Assembly: GCA_965183835.1 (NCBI GenBank)
Contig: CBCYME010000007.1
Coordinates: 5,085 to 69,084 of the forward strand
From: OMPR01 sp965183835
GTDB lineage: Bacteria; Pseudomonadota; Alphaproteobacteria; Rhodobacterales; Rhodobacteraceae
Length of the DNA stretch: 64,000 bases
Direction of reading: 5' to 3'
Under the pieces are notes generated by a model. The model ran no database searches and was not told the DNA's origin. It saw nothing but the letters and a program-made list of their open reading frames with translations. A program made the translations under genes and the position numbers. Positions within the stretch are counted from its first letter, which is position 1. Each line of letters opens with the position of its first letter. This document shows, piece after piece, positions 1-8,166 of the stretch.

Positions 1-53
1 CCCTTGCGGTGCCAAGCCAGTGCCGTCTCGGGGCTGTTGTCAAATCGGTCCAT
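1..53 (-). CDS. XdhC/CoxI-family protein, N-terminal start only (partial)
   Basis: A minus-strand ATG at 51-53 is preceded by a good ribosome site (GGAGG about 6 bases upstream) and opens a frame to the window edge reading MDRFDNSPETALAWHRK. This opening resembles XdhC/CoxI-family proteins, which bind molybdenum cofactor and help sulfurate it for xanthine-dehydrogenase or CO-dehydrogenase-type enzymes. Only 17 residues are visible, so the call rests on recalled similarity of the LAWHRKG start plus the nearby MoxR/VWA pair, which often travels with xdhC. Everything downstream is outside the window. Confidence 0.5.
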   Translation of the reverse strand, partial: MDRFDNSPETALAWHRK

Positions 54-126
54 GCCAGTCCTCCCACAAGGGTCACTCAAAACAAAAATGTCCGCCACAA
101 CATAGTTGCTTGGCGGACAAAGGAAA

Positions 127-161
127 GCGGCCCGGTGAAGAACACGAAATCACCGGACCGC
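127..161 (-). terminator. Rho-independent terminator after the YeeE/YedE pair
   Basis: Read on the minus strand, a 12-bp stem (GCGGTCCGGTGA against TCACCGGGCCGC, one G-U pair) with an 11-base loop is followed by the T-rich run TTTCCTTT. It lies between the end of the YeeE/YedE genes and the xdhC-like start, so the latter is probably transcribed separately. Confidence 0.7.
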
Positions 162-225
162 AAGTATGGGATCGATAGGCAGAGTATCCGACCCCGCCAA
201 AGGGCACCGGTTCGGGCCGGGTTCC

Positions 226-816
226 TTATTCTGCGGGCTGCGCCTGTGCTGGCGTACCGACAAACCGCTCCGGCAGAGCAAAGGCAACGGCGATAAAGCC
301 AAGGCCCAAAACCAAGCCCAGAATATCACCCGAGATGGCGGTCAGGCCCTCATATTTGGCTCCCGGAACGGTGCCGAGTGTCACCTTGCCACCCCCGATT
401 TTGTCCAGCAGCCCTGATGCCTTCCACCTGGGATAAGTGACCATATAGGCCGCCGCGCCCAACAGACCACCTGCGATGAAAAACAGCGCATCCTTGCGAC
501 CAGTCGCCGCCGCAACAACACCTGTGCCCGGGCAAAAGCCGGACAATGCCCAACCGGCACCCAACAACAAACCGCCCAAAAACACGCCAGCATAAGCGGT
601 TTTAACCGACATATGGCCCACATCAACAAGCCCCAGCATCTGACCGCCAAACATCAGAACCGATCCGACACCGATGGCCAGCAGGATGGATTTCGCAAGG
701 TTCAGATTGGTCAAATTCAACATCGCGTTGATATACGATGGGTTCGAGGCCCCGACCCGATCCAGCACTGCGCCAAATGCAATGCCGATCACGATTGCCA
801 ACAGAATAACAGTCAT
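226..816 (-). CDS. YeeE/YedE-family sulfur transport protein (second of pair)
   Basis: Polytopic inner-membrane protein of 196 residues. The family signature GFCPGTG is at residues 93-99 (Cys94), inside a glycine-rich helix; YeeE/YedE proteins carry thiosulfate or related sulfur compounds past such conserved cysteines. Four to five hydrophobic segments are visible, about half the size of the fused transporters, so it probably works with the upstream half-size partner. The ATG at 814-816 sits 3 bases after the partner's stop and has an AAGGAGG site inside that gene's end, so the two are translationally linked. A terminator follows. Exact substrate is inferred from the family only. Confidence 0.85.
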   Translation of the reverse strand: MTVILLAIVIGIAFGAVLDRVGASNPSYINAMLNLTNLNLAKSILLAIGVGSVLMFGGQMLGLVDVGHMSVKTAYAGVFLGGLLLGAGWALSGFCPGTGVVAAATGRKDALFFIAGGLLGAAAYMVTYPRWKASGLLDKIGGGKVTLGTVPGAKYEGLTAISGDILGLVLGLGFIAVAFALPERFVGTPAQAQPAE

Positions 817-819
817 GGC

Positions 820-1371
820 TCAGACCTCCTTTTTAAAAAGCATCAGAGAAACGGGAACAGCGGCAGCAAAAGCTCCAGCCGCGAAAATGTAACCGCTCAG
901 TGCGGTTTGCATCATACCCGACATCATGTGACCGGATGTGCAGCCCCCGGCCAAACGCGCGCCATAAAGCACGATAAAGCCACCTAAAAACGTCGCCGCA
1001 TAACGCTTCATCTGGTTGTCGCCAAAGTTCACACGCCAAAGGGCCGGCATGATCCGCTCAGGTGCGCTGAGGCCGCCGCGAGCCATCGCGGACAAGAATC
1101 CACCCACCATCATCGCAACAACAAAGACAAAGCTATAGTTCAGCGGGTTCGAGACCGCCTTGGCGTATTTCCCGTTGGATTTCGCCAGATAGGCATTGGT
1201 CGATGTATATCCATCGTCAGTTTGCGTCACCAAACCCGGAGAGACAGCATCCGCCAAGATCCCATCCAAAATAACAAACTGAGTCGAAACTCCGATTGGT
1301 TTGACCAGCAGGACAGCAGCAAAGAACACCAGTCCCAGCAACAGCCCTCCGGTTTTCCAGTTCAACGGCAT
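820..1371 (-). CDS. YeeE/YedE-family sulfur transport protein (first of pair)
   Basis: Inner-membrane protein of 183 residues with the second form of the family signature, GGCTSGH at residues 142-148 (Cys144). Hydrophobic segments lie near residues 8-24, 80-98, 125-146 and 155-178. With the following gene it makes the usual two-gene YeeE/YedE set, probably one functional sulfur-compound importer. The start has an AAGGGGAA ribosome site. Immediately upstream is an ATTC-N8-GAAT dyad overlapping a plausible -10 box, which suggests control by a persulfide-sensing ArsR-type repressor (SqrR/BigR); no such regulator gene is in the window. Confidence 0.85.
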   Translation of the reverse strand: MPLNWKTGGLLLGLVFFAAVLLVKPIGVSTQFVILDGILADAVSPGLVTQTDDGYTSTNAYLAKSNGKYAKAVSNPLNYSFVFVVAMMVGGFLSAMARGGLSAPERIMPALWRVNFGDNQMKRYAATFLGGFIVLYGARLAGGCTSGHMMSGMMQTALSGYIFAAGAFAAAVPVSLMLFKKEV

Positions 1372-1393
1372 ATGATTCCCCTTCGCACGCTAC

Positions 1394-1409
1394 ATTCAAA
1401 CGTGAGAAT
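1394..1409. promoter_or_regulatory. ATTC-N8-GAAT dyad, candidate SqrR/BigR operator
   Basis: The sequence ATTCAAACGTGAGAAT lies 23 bases upstream of the first YeeE/YedE start. On the minus strand it begins inside a plausible -10 box (TATTCT), 17 bases from TTGTGT, so a bound repressor would block the promoter. ATTC-N8-GAAT is the motif reported for the sulfide-responsive repressor SqrR of Rhodobacter; the match to a sulfur transporter promoter is the reason for the call. Binding itself is inferred. Confidence 0.55.
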
Positions 1410-1465
1410 ACGAATCATATTCCATTTACACAATAATTTAGATCAAAGTTCCAGGCAGGCCATAT

Positions 1466-2728
1466 TCATTCCGACATCAATGCCATCAATCGGGCCTTTT
1501 CGCCCACATCATCTGGGCGGGAAATCACCTGTGCCAGCTCTTCCAGTGATGCAATCGAATGCCCAGCGCGAAAACTATCAACATGCGGCAACATCGCCAT
1601 GATGCCACGTGCCTTGGGGGCGAACCCGTCCCAACGCAACAGCGGATTGAGCCAGATCAGCCGGCGCGCCGACAGATGCAAACGCTCCATTTCACGGCCC
1701 AGCGCATCGGGGTCATCCCGATCCAACCCGTCTGTGATCAGCAAAACAACGGCGCCCTGCCCCATAACCCGGCGCGACCAGTCCCGGTTAAACGCATGCA
1801 GGCATTCGCCAATGCGCGTGCCGCCCTCCCAATCCTGCGCCTCGGCCCCCGCAGCGGCCAGCGAAGCATCCACATCCCGGTGATCAAGATGGCGGGTGAT
1901 ATTCGTCAACCGCGTCCCAAAGGTAAAGGCGTGCACCTTGGCCCATCCCGCCCCCTTGGCATTGCTGACCGCGTGCAGGAAGTGCAAAATGATACGGCTG
2001 TACTGGCTCATAGAGCCGGAAATATCGCAAAGCACCACCAGATTGGGCCAACGCGGTTTGGGCGTCAGGCGGGCGATGTCATGAATCTCACCTCCTTGAC
2101 GCATCGAACTGCGCAATGTGCGTCGCCAATCTATCCGGTGCCCCCGCAAACTGGCCTGCCCGCGTCGCGATGGGATCGGCTTGACCGGCAACGAGAGCCG
2201 CGCCAACATCCTCTTTGCCTGTGCCACTTCGGCGGTGCTCATCTGTTCGAAATCCAGACTGCGCAGCTTTTCTTCCCGCGACATGGTGAGCGTGGCGTTC
2301 ACCTCAATCTCGGTGCCCTCTTCCTCGTCTTGCTCAGGGGGTTGCGGCACATCGCGATTGGCCCCATCCAACAAAGCCTCGGCGGCGCGCTTTTCAGCGG
2401 ATTGCGCGTTGCGCTCTTCCTGAACCCCACGCACGGCGGGCAGCATCGCCGCCATCATATGTTCCAGGTATCGCGGGTCCCGCCAATACAGCCGAAAGAT
2501 CTGACTAAAGACCGCGCGGTGTTCGGGCCGGGTTACGAAACAAGCATGCAGGGTCCAATAGAAATCGCGTTTCTCGGTGAACCCTGCCACCTCAACCGCG
2601 TGCACGGCATCAATCACCCGCCCCGGACCAATCGGCAATCCGGCCTTGCGCAACGCCCGCGCGAAATGGGTGATGTTCTGCGCCAGCCTCGGCGCGTCTG
2701 GAATTTCAAGCGGCAGCTGTTCAGCCAT
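1466..2728 (-). CDS. VWA-domain CoxE-like protein
   Basis: 420-residue cytoplasmic protein of the CoxE-like VWA family. The C-terminal half carries a von Willebrand A fold with the metal-site motif DISGSM at residues 235-240 and a downstream LLITDGLDRDD strand; residues 130-145 are an acidic linker. CoxE-type proteins pair with MoxR ATPases to remodel or insert metal centres, for instance in CO dehydrogenase. The MoxR partner lies 33 bases upstream on the same strand, so the two form one operon. No molybdenum hydroxylase structural gene is in the window, so the client enzyme is unknown. Confidence 0.85.
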   Translation of the reverse strand: MAEQLPLEIPDAPRLAQNITHFARALRKAGLPIGPGRVIDAVHAVEVAGFTEKRDFYWTLHACFVTRPEHRAVFSQIFRLYWRDPRYLEHMMAAMLPAVRGVQEERNAQSAEKRAAEALLDGANRDVPQPPEQDEEEGTEIEVNATLTMSREEKLRSLDFEQMSTAEVAQAKRMLARLSLPVKPIPSRRGQASLRGHRIDWRRTLRSSMRQGGEIHDIARLTPKPRWPNLVVLCDISGSMSQYSRIILHFLHAVSNAKGAGWAKVHAFTFGTRLTNITRHLDHRDVDASLAAAGAEAQDWEGGTRIGECLHAFNRDWSRRVMGQGAVVLLITDGLDRDDPDALGREMERLHLSARRLIWLNPLLRWDGFAPKARGIMAMLPHVDSFRAGHSIASLEELAQVISRPDDVGEKARLMALMSE

Positions 2729-2761
2729 GGCGCTTGCCCCCCCTTACGTACCTATCGACCC

Positions 2762-3670
2762 TCACGCGGGAACAAGCGTGGCTTTGGCCTGATCCAGCAG
2801 GCGTTTGGCCTCAGAGCCCTGCAATTTCTGAATATCGTCCTGATATTTCAAAATGGCCCCCAAAGTATCGGCGATGACCTCGGGACTTAGATTGATCACA
2901 TCCAACGCCAACAGGCATTTGGCCCAATCAATCGTTTCTGCAACCCCCGGCTTTTTGAACAGATCCTCTGTGCGCAGCTTCTGCACAAAAGCGACGATCT
3001 CACGGCTCAGGTTTTCCGCCGCCTCTGGGGCACGCGCATGCAGGATTTCCAGTTCGCGATCAAAGTCAGGATAATCCACCCAGTGATACAGGCATCTACG
3101 TTTCAGCGCGTCATGCACCTCGCGGGTTCGGTTCGAGGTCAAAATCACAATCGGCGGTTCTGGCGCTTTGATCGTGCCCAGTTCAGGGATCGTGACCTGA
3201 AAATCGCTTAGTGCTTCAAGCAGGAATGCTTCAAAGGGTTCATCGGTCCGATCCAACTCATCAATCAACAGAACCGGCGCACCGTTCTCATCAGGGCGCA
3301 TCGCCTCGAGCAGCGGGCGCTCCACCAAAAACTCATCCGAGAACAATTCGGTTTGCAACGCCGCCCGATCCGCCCCGCCAGACGCCTCAGCCGTACGGAT
3401 CGCAACCATCTGCGCGGGAAAGTTCCACTCATAAACCGCAGAAGACGCATCCAGACCTTCGTAACATTGCAACCGGATCAGACGCCGCCCCAACGCCGCG
3501 CTCAGCGCTTTGGCGATTTCCGTCTTTCCGACACCGGCTTCACCTTCGAGAAACAAAGGGCGTCCCAGTTTCAGGGACAAAAAAACCACAGTCGCCAGCG
3601 CCCGTCCGCAAACATAGCCCTGCGCGGTCAACATGGCCTGCGTGTCGTCAATCGTCGTTGGAATTTGCAT
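2762..3670 (-). CDS. MoxR-family AAA+ ATPase
   Basis: 302 residues, with Walker A GEAGVGKT at about 43-50, Walker B LLIDELDR near 133-140 and a sensor-1 region ILTSNRTREVHDALKRR typical of MoxR ATPases. These are chaperone-like ATPases that act with VWA proteins on metalloenzymes; CoxD of CO dehydrogenase is the best-known relative. The gene starts at an ATG with GAGGAGA just upstream and leads the MoxR-VWA operon. The 239 bases between this start and the plus-strand glycosyltransferase hold the divergent promoters but no element I can name. Confidence 0.88.
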   Translation of the reverse strand: MQIPTTIDDTQAMLTAQGYVCGRALATVVFLSLKLGRPLFLEGEAGVGKTEIAKALSAALGRRLIRLQCYEGLDASSAVYEWNFPAQMVAIRTAEASGGADRAALQTELFSDEFLVERPLLEAMRPDENGAPVLLIDELDRTDEPFEAFLLEALSDFQVTIPELGTIKAPEPPIVILTSNRTREVHDALKRRCLYHWVDYPDFDRELEILHARAPEAAENLSREIVAFVQKLRTEDLFKKPGVAETIDWAKCLLALDVINLSPEVIADTLGAILKYQDDIQKLQGSEAKRLLDQAKATLVPA

Positions 3671-3909
3671 GCTCGGTCTCCTCGGCCTCTAACAGGCCCC
3701 AGACGCAGGGCCGCGTCAACCGCCAACAAACCGTTCCGTCCCGGCAACATGTCCCCTGCTGTCCCACCCGTGATCTCTTAGCGCAATGTTGACGGATTCA
3801 GCCCAAAATGTCATGACTTTGGAAACAAACAGAGCGCAGGCAAATACGCTCGACAGAGGCGGACACCAGTGAAACGTACAGGTAGCAGATACCCCACGTG
3901 GGGGAAAAC

Positions 3910-4953
3910 ATGCGGATAACGGCAGTAACCTGCATCAAGAACGAAGGACCATTCCTATTGGAGTGGATCGCCTTCAACCGATTGATCGGCGTGACCGATT
4001 TCCTGTTTTACTCAAACGATTGTTCCGACGCGAGCGACCGCTTGCTGGACGCGCTGGCAGACCGTGGCATCGTTCAACACCTGCCCAACCCCGCCGAGGG
4101 GCGCAATTATCAGATGGAGGCCCTGAAAGACTCCCGGCAACAGGACGTGGTCCTGAACGCTGATTGGGTTTGGGTTGCCGATGTTGATGAATTCCTGAAC
4201 ATCCAAGTGGGCGATCACACCATCCCTGCGTTGATCGAGGCCTGCGGTAATCCGCAAACGATCAGCCTGTCGTTTCAGTTCTTTGCCAACGACGGGATCG
4301 AAACGTTTGAAGATCGTCCTGTCATCGAACAATTCACCCGATCCCATAACCCCGACCTTTGGGGCGGAGAGAGCGCGATTGAAGTTAAATCGCTGGTTCG
4401 GCATGATTTCCCATTGCAATACTATGGTGCGCACCGGCCTTTCTTTCGCTCGAAACTGCCCCCGAAAAAACGACCCAGCTGGACCGATGGCGCAGGCCGC
4501 GATGTACCACACCGGTTTCTGGTCGCTGCAAACCCTCGCCGCATTCGCAAATTCCCATCACGGGGCGCACGCGATTTCGCCACGCTCAACCACTATGCCC
4601 TGCGAAGCCTCGACAGCTATCTGGTCAAAAATGACCGAGGTGATGTGAACCGCGAACACCGGGCTTTTGATGACAGCTATTGGCGCGACCGCAACGACCC
4701 CGCCTGGCAGGATCTTAGCATTCATCGCTATCTGCCGGGATTGGAACGTGAATTGCAGGCGTTGAAATCCGACCCTGAGATTGCCGCCCTTCACGAGGAA
4801 GCAGTCGCACAACACCGTGCGAAACGTGATGAACTTCTGGCCCAGCCCGCCTATCAAGAGATGCGCGATCACCTGCGCGCCACCTCGGCCCTGCCCGCAG
4901 CAGAAGAAGCTTTGTTGGAAAAACTAGGCCTCGCGCCCGAGGGCTCGGCATGA
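3910..4953 (+). CDS. Glycosyltransferase family 2 protein (Glyco_tranf_2_4 type)
   Basis: 347-residue cytoplasmic protein that begins with the hallmark of this family, a strand ending in CIKNEGPFLLEW, followed by FYSNDCSD and the metal-binding DVDEF about 80 residues on. The family is assumed to move sugars from nucleotide donors in surface-glycan synthesis; the acceptor is unknown. I chose the ATG at 3910 rather than an in-frame GTG at 3898 because GGGGGA stands 5-6 bases before the ATG. It overlaps the next sulfotransferase gene by 4 bases (ATGA), starting an operon with two further paralogues of the same domain. Confidence 0.85.
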   Translation: MRITAVTCIKNEGPFLLEWIAFNRLIGVTDFLFYSNDCSDASDRLLDALADRGIVQHLPNPAEGRNYQMEALKDSRQQDVVLNADWVWVADVDEFLNIQVGDHTIPALIEACGNPQTISLSFQFFANDGIETFEDRPVIEQFTRSHNPDLWGGESAIEVKSLVRHDFPLQYYGAHRPFFRSKLPPKKRPSWTDGAGRDVPHRFLVAANPRRIRKFPSRGARDFATLNHYALRSLDSYLVKNDRGDVNREHRAFDDSYWRDRNDPAWQDLSIHRYLPGLERELQALKSDPEIAALHEEAVAQHRAKRDELLAQPAYQEMRDHLRATSALPAAEEALLEKLGLAPEGSA

Positions 4954-5648
4954 GCCGATTGCGCGTGGTGAATCTGGGCCTGCCGAAATCAGGCACGACA
5001 ACCTTGGGCAAGGCGCTCAAAAAATCCGGATTGAAGGTTGCGGATTGGCGCATTCGTCGGCTGCAATCCGCAGATCCGGATGTGGCGCGCCACTATCTGG
5101 GTGACCTCATGTACACGGATTACTTCGCCCACGGCGACCCGTTGCATCGTCTGGGCAATTTCGACGCTTTCACCGAAATCAGCGTGGTCCGCTATGGTCA
5201 GAACCACTGGCCCCAAATGGATTGGGGCCTGCTCAGCGCCATCATCCGCCGCCACCCCGGCACCAAATTCCTCTACAGTCATCGTGATGCGGCTAAATTG
5301 GTTGAAAGCATGCAGCGTTGGACCAATTTGGGCAGCAAGCGACTGCCGGAATTTGGCATTCCCGGTCTGCCCGCCGGGTATGGATCCAAATCCGAGGAAC
5401 TGATCCGTTGGGTCGAGGGACATCAAGCGTTTTGTCGCCAGGTCTTTGCCGGAAATCCGAATTTTCTGGAATACGATATCATGGACCCAAAGGCCCCCAA
5501 ACACATTGGCGATTTCCTAGGGATGAAAATTCGATGGTGGGGCACCGCCAACCCCAATCGGGACTATTTGCTGGAACCGGACGCCCCGATGACGGACACA
5601 AAAATGGCACCCACTGACATTCTGGATGCCGAAGGGCAGGCAAGCTAA
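4950..5648 (+). CDS. Sulfotransferase-family protein
   Basis: 232 residues. The N-terminus carries the PAPS-binding P-loop-like motif LGLPKSGTTTLGKAL (residues 8-22), the signature of sulfotransferases that move sulfate from PAPS to hydroxyl groups of sugars or other acceptors. A second conserved region, YSHRDAAKLVESMQRW near residue 110, fits the 3'-phosphate-binding part. The gene is coupled to both neighbours (ATGA overlap upstream, TAATG downstream), so glycosyl transfer and sulfation probably act on the same product, plausibly a sulfated surface polysaccharide. Acceptor unknown. Confidence 0.8.
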   Translation: MSRLRVVNLGLPKSGTTTLGKALKKSGLKVADWRIRRLQSADPDVARHYLGDLMYTDYFAHGDPLHRLGNFDAFTEISVVRYGQNHWPQMDWGLLSAIIRRHPGTKFLYSHRDAAKLVESMQRWTNLGSKRLPEFGIPGLPAGYGSKSEELIRWVEGHQAFCRQVFAGNPNFLEYDIMDPKAPKHIGDFLGMKIRWWGTANPNRDYLLEPDAPMTDTKMAPTDILDAEGQAS

Positions 5649-8083
5649 TGCGTATTTTTCTTCATATCGGCCCCGAGGCCGCTGGCGCAAACCGCCTGCA
5701 GGACATTCTGAACACCAAACGGGAACAGCTGAAAAGCAAGGGAATACTCTTCCCTCGCAGCCCCGGTGGGCGCAACCACACCCGTCTGTTCATGGCCATA
5801 ACCGATTCCGATCATATCGATCCGTTGCGGTTCAACCGTGGGTTCGCGGCATCAGACAAACAATACGATTTGCTGGCGGACGTGGAACAAGGCCTTGCCC
5901 GTGAGATTGAACAGCACAGCCCAGACACGCTGATCCTATCTGCGGCACAGCTCAGCACCTCATTGTATCGGCCCTCAGAAATCACGCGACTGCATCAGCT
6001 GCTGTCCAAGTTTTCGCAAGACATCACGGCTGTTGCTTTCATTGCTGATCCTGCACGCCTGATGATGACCCACTATGGTGATCAGGTGATTGAGGGGCGC
6101 GCCACCCCGTTGGATCAAGAGCTGGATTTATGCACTGCCTCCAGCTGGTGGCAGACCGCGATTGATGTCATGCCAAAAATCGACCCAATGGCGGGCGTCT
6201 TTGAAGAAACTCAAGGCCCCGCCTTCTGGCTTGATTTCCCGGCTCTACAACGCACGTGGGAAGATGTGTTTGGCGCGGGCAGCCTGCGGTTTCTGCGCTA
6301 TGATCAAGACCTGTTTGACAGCCGCGAGGCGGTGGATGCCATCGCCCGCGCCTTTGACATCCCATTCAACATCGGCCGTGCCGAAGAGGCCACGCCCGAG
6401 ATGCCAGCCTCTGCCGCGTCGTTGGCACGGGGTCGTCAATTCAATGAACTGCTGCTACGGTTTCTAAAGCTCAAAAACAAACATGTGCCGCGCCAGCTGT
6501 GGCGTGGGTTGCAAGCGGAACTGCAGATCGACGGACCCCGCCCTGACCCCACTATGCTGGGAGCCCTGTCCAAGCGGTTCGAGGCGGGGAACAGTGCGCT
6601 GATGCTGGATCATCCAACGCTGGATGAGGACATTGTGCCCAGCGGCCCAGCCCAACCTTGGGTCGAAGCGGATCCCGATCGCGGATTTCGCGCATCGCAA
6701 TATCTGCTGTCCGCCTTGTTCCGTATTCAAAAAGCCACCAAAGAAAAAGGCGAGGAGCGCCGCGCTGAACTTTCGGAACACCCCGCTCCTGCCGCGCAAC
6801 CGGCCCCCACGCCGCGGACCAAGGTCGCGACATCCCCCCAATCGACCCCGACACCGCCCGAACCGGCGCCCGTCACAACCGCCGAACCCTTTGATCGCCT
6901 CACAGCCAGCGCGCGCGCTTCGATGCCGCCCCAAGCCCTGCCCAATCTGGAAAAGCTCAAAACCTCTTCTTTTGCACCACACAATCGCCTTGGCGCGGTG
7001 GACGAAGAACAGCTTGCCGCCGCCTATACCCCGAATGTCCCACGCGACCTACCGAAAGATAATTCGGGCAATGTCATTGTCGGCTGCATGAAAAACGAGG
7101 CCCCCTATATCACCGAATGGGTGGCCTATCATCGGGCGATGGGGGTCGATAACTTTCTGATCTACACCAACGATTGTTCCGACGGCACCACCGAGATTCT
7201 GGACCGTTTGCAGGACCTTGGCGTGCTCCAACATCGCAACAATGATGAATGGAAAGGCAACTCGCCCCAGCAATACGCGCTCAACCAAGCCCTCAAAGAG
7301 CCGGTGATCAAAAACGCCGAATGGATCATCCACATCGATGTCGATGAATTCATCAACGTGCGGACCGGCAACGGCACCTTGCAGGACTTTCTGGCCGAGG
7401 TTCCTGATGCAACCAACGTTGCAATGACCTGGCGGTTGTTTGGTCACAACGGCGTCACCCATCTGTCGGATGAGCTGGTGATCGACCAATTCGACACCTG
7501 CGCCCCAAAATTCTGCCCCAAGCCCCATACGGTTTGGGGCTTCAAAACCATGTTCAAGAACATCGGCGCCTATGAGAAAATCAGCTGCCATCGGCCCAAT
7601 AAACTGGACGATGCGCACCGCTCACAAGTGCAGTGGGTCAACGGGTCGGGAAAAGACATGACCAAAGAAGCCGCCGACAAAGGCTGGCGCAGCTCCAAGA
7701 AATCCATCGGCTATGACCTTATTCAACTCAATCACTATGCACTGCGCAGCGCGGAAAGCTATCTGATCAAGCGCCAGCGGGGCCGGGCCTTGCACGTCGA
7801 TCGCTCCATTGGGTTGAACTACTGGATCCGTATGGATTGGTCTGATTTCCGCGATGTCACCATCAAACGTAACCTGCCCCGGCTGCGTGCAGAATACGAC
7901 CGCCTGATGCAGGATGACACCCTGCGCGCGTGGCATCAAAAAGGATTGGAGTGGCATTTGGCCAAGGCCAAAGAGCTGCACAAGAACCCCGAATTTGAGG
8001 ATCTGTACCAACAGGCGCTGACCCTGAAGATGACCGAAACCGAGCGCGTCGCCTATGCACTGGCGCTGGATTTGGAAACCTGA
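5648..8083 (+). CDS. Fusion: degenerate sulfotransferase-like domain plus family 2 glycosyltransferase
   Basis: 811 residues in three parts. Residues 1 to about 350 resemble the sulfotransferase-like proteins of roseobacters, starting MRIFLHIGPEAAGANRLQ, but the P-loop position reads GPEAAGANRL instead of a K-S/T-GTT motif, so PAPS binding may be lost. Residues about 370-440 are a Pro/Ala/Thr-rich linker. From about 475 there is a complete family 2 glycosyltransferase domain: GCMKNEAPYITEW, YTNDCSDGT, then HIDVDEF. It shares a TAATG stop/start with the sulfotransferase gene. The N-terminal part could be an acceptor-binding or scaffold domain. Confidence 0.75.
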   Translation: MRIFLHIGPEAAGANRLQDILNTKREQLKSKGILFPRSPGGRNHTRLFMAITDSDHIDPLRFNRGFAASDKQYDLLADVEQGLAREIEQHSPDTLILSAAQLSTSLYRPSEITRLHQLLSKFSQDITAVAFIADPARLMMTHYGDQVIEGRATPLDQELDLCTASSWWQTAIDVMPKIDPMAGVFEETQGPAFWLDFPALQRTWEDVFGAGSLRFLRYDQDLFDSREAVDAIARAFDIPFNIGRAEEATPEMPASAASLARGRQFNELLLRFLKLKNKHVPRQLWRGLQAELQIDGPRPDPTMLGALSKRFEAGNSALMLDHPTLDEDIVPSGPAQPWVEADPDRGFRASQYLLSALFRIQKATKEKGEERRAELSEHPAPAAQPAPTPRTKVATSPQSTPTPPEPAPVTTAEPFDRLTASARASMPPQALPNLEKLKTSSFAPHNRLGAVDEEQLAAAYTPNVPRDLPKDNSGNVIVGCMKNEAPYITEWVAYHRAMGVDNFLIYTNDCSDGTTEILDRLQDLGVLQHRNNDEWKGNSPQQYALNQALKEPVIKNAEWIIHIDVDEFINVRTGNGTLQDFLAEVPDATNVAMTWRLFGHNGVTHLSDELVIDQFDTCAPKFCPKPHTVWGFKTMFKNIGAYEKISCHRPNKLDDAHRSQVQWVNGSGKDMTKEAADKGWRSSKKSIGYDLIQLNHYALRSAESYLIKRQRGRALHVDRSIGLNYWIRMDWSDFRDVTIKRNLPRLRAEYDRLMQDDTLRAWHQKGLEWHLAKAKELHKNPEFEDLYQQALTLKMTETERVAYALALDLET

Positions 8084-8166
8084 GACAGTGATGCAACTCC
8101 CGCTCTCCTTTCCGGGTGTCGCCAGATCATGGCAACGACCCAGCTTTGCAATAAGGTCTCACTGAC

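Noticed and set aside
1559..2890. Long plus-strand open frame opposite the VWA protein gene
   Set aside because: It is the antisense of a clear CoxE-like gene in G+C-rich DNA, has no ribosome site and no recognisable domain; such shadows are common here.
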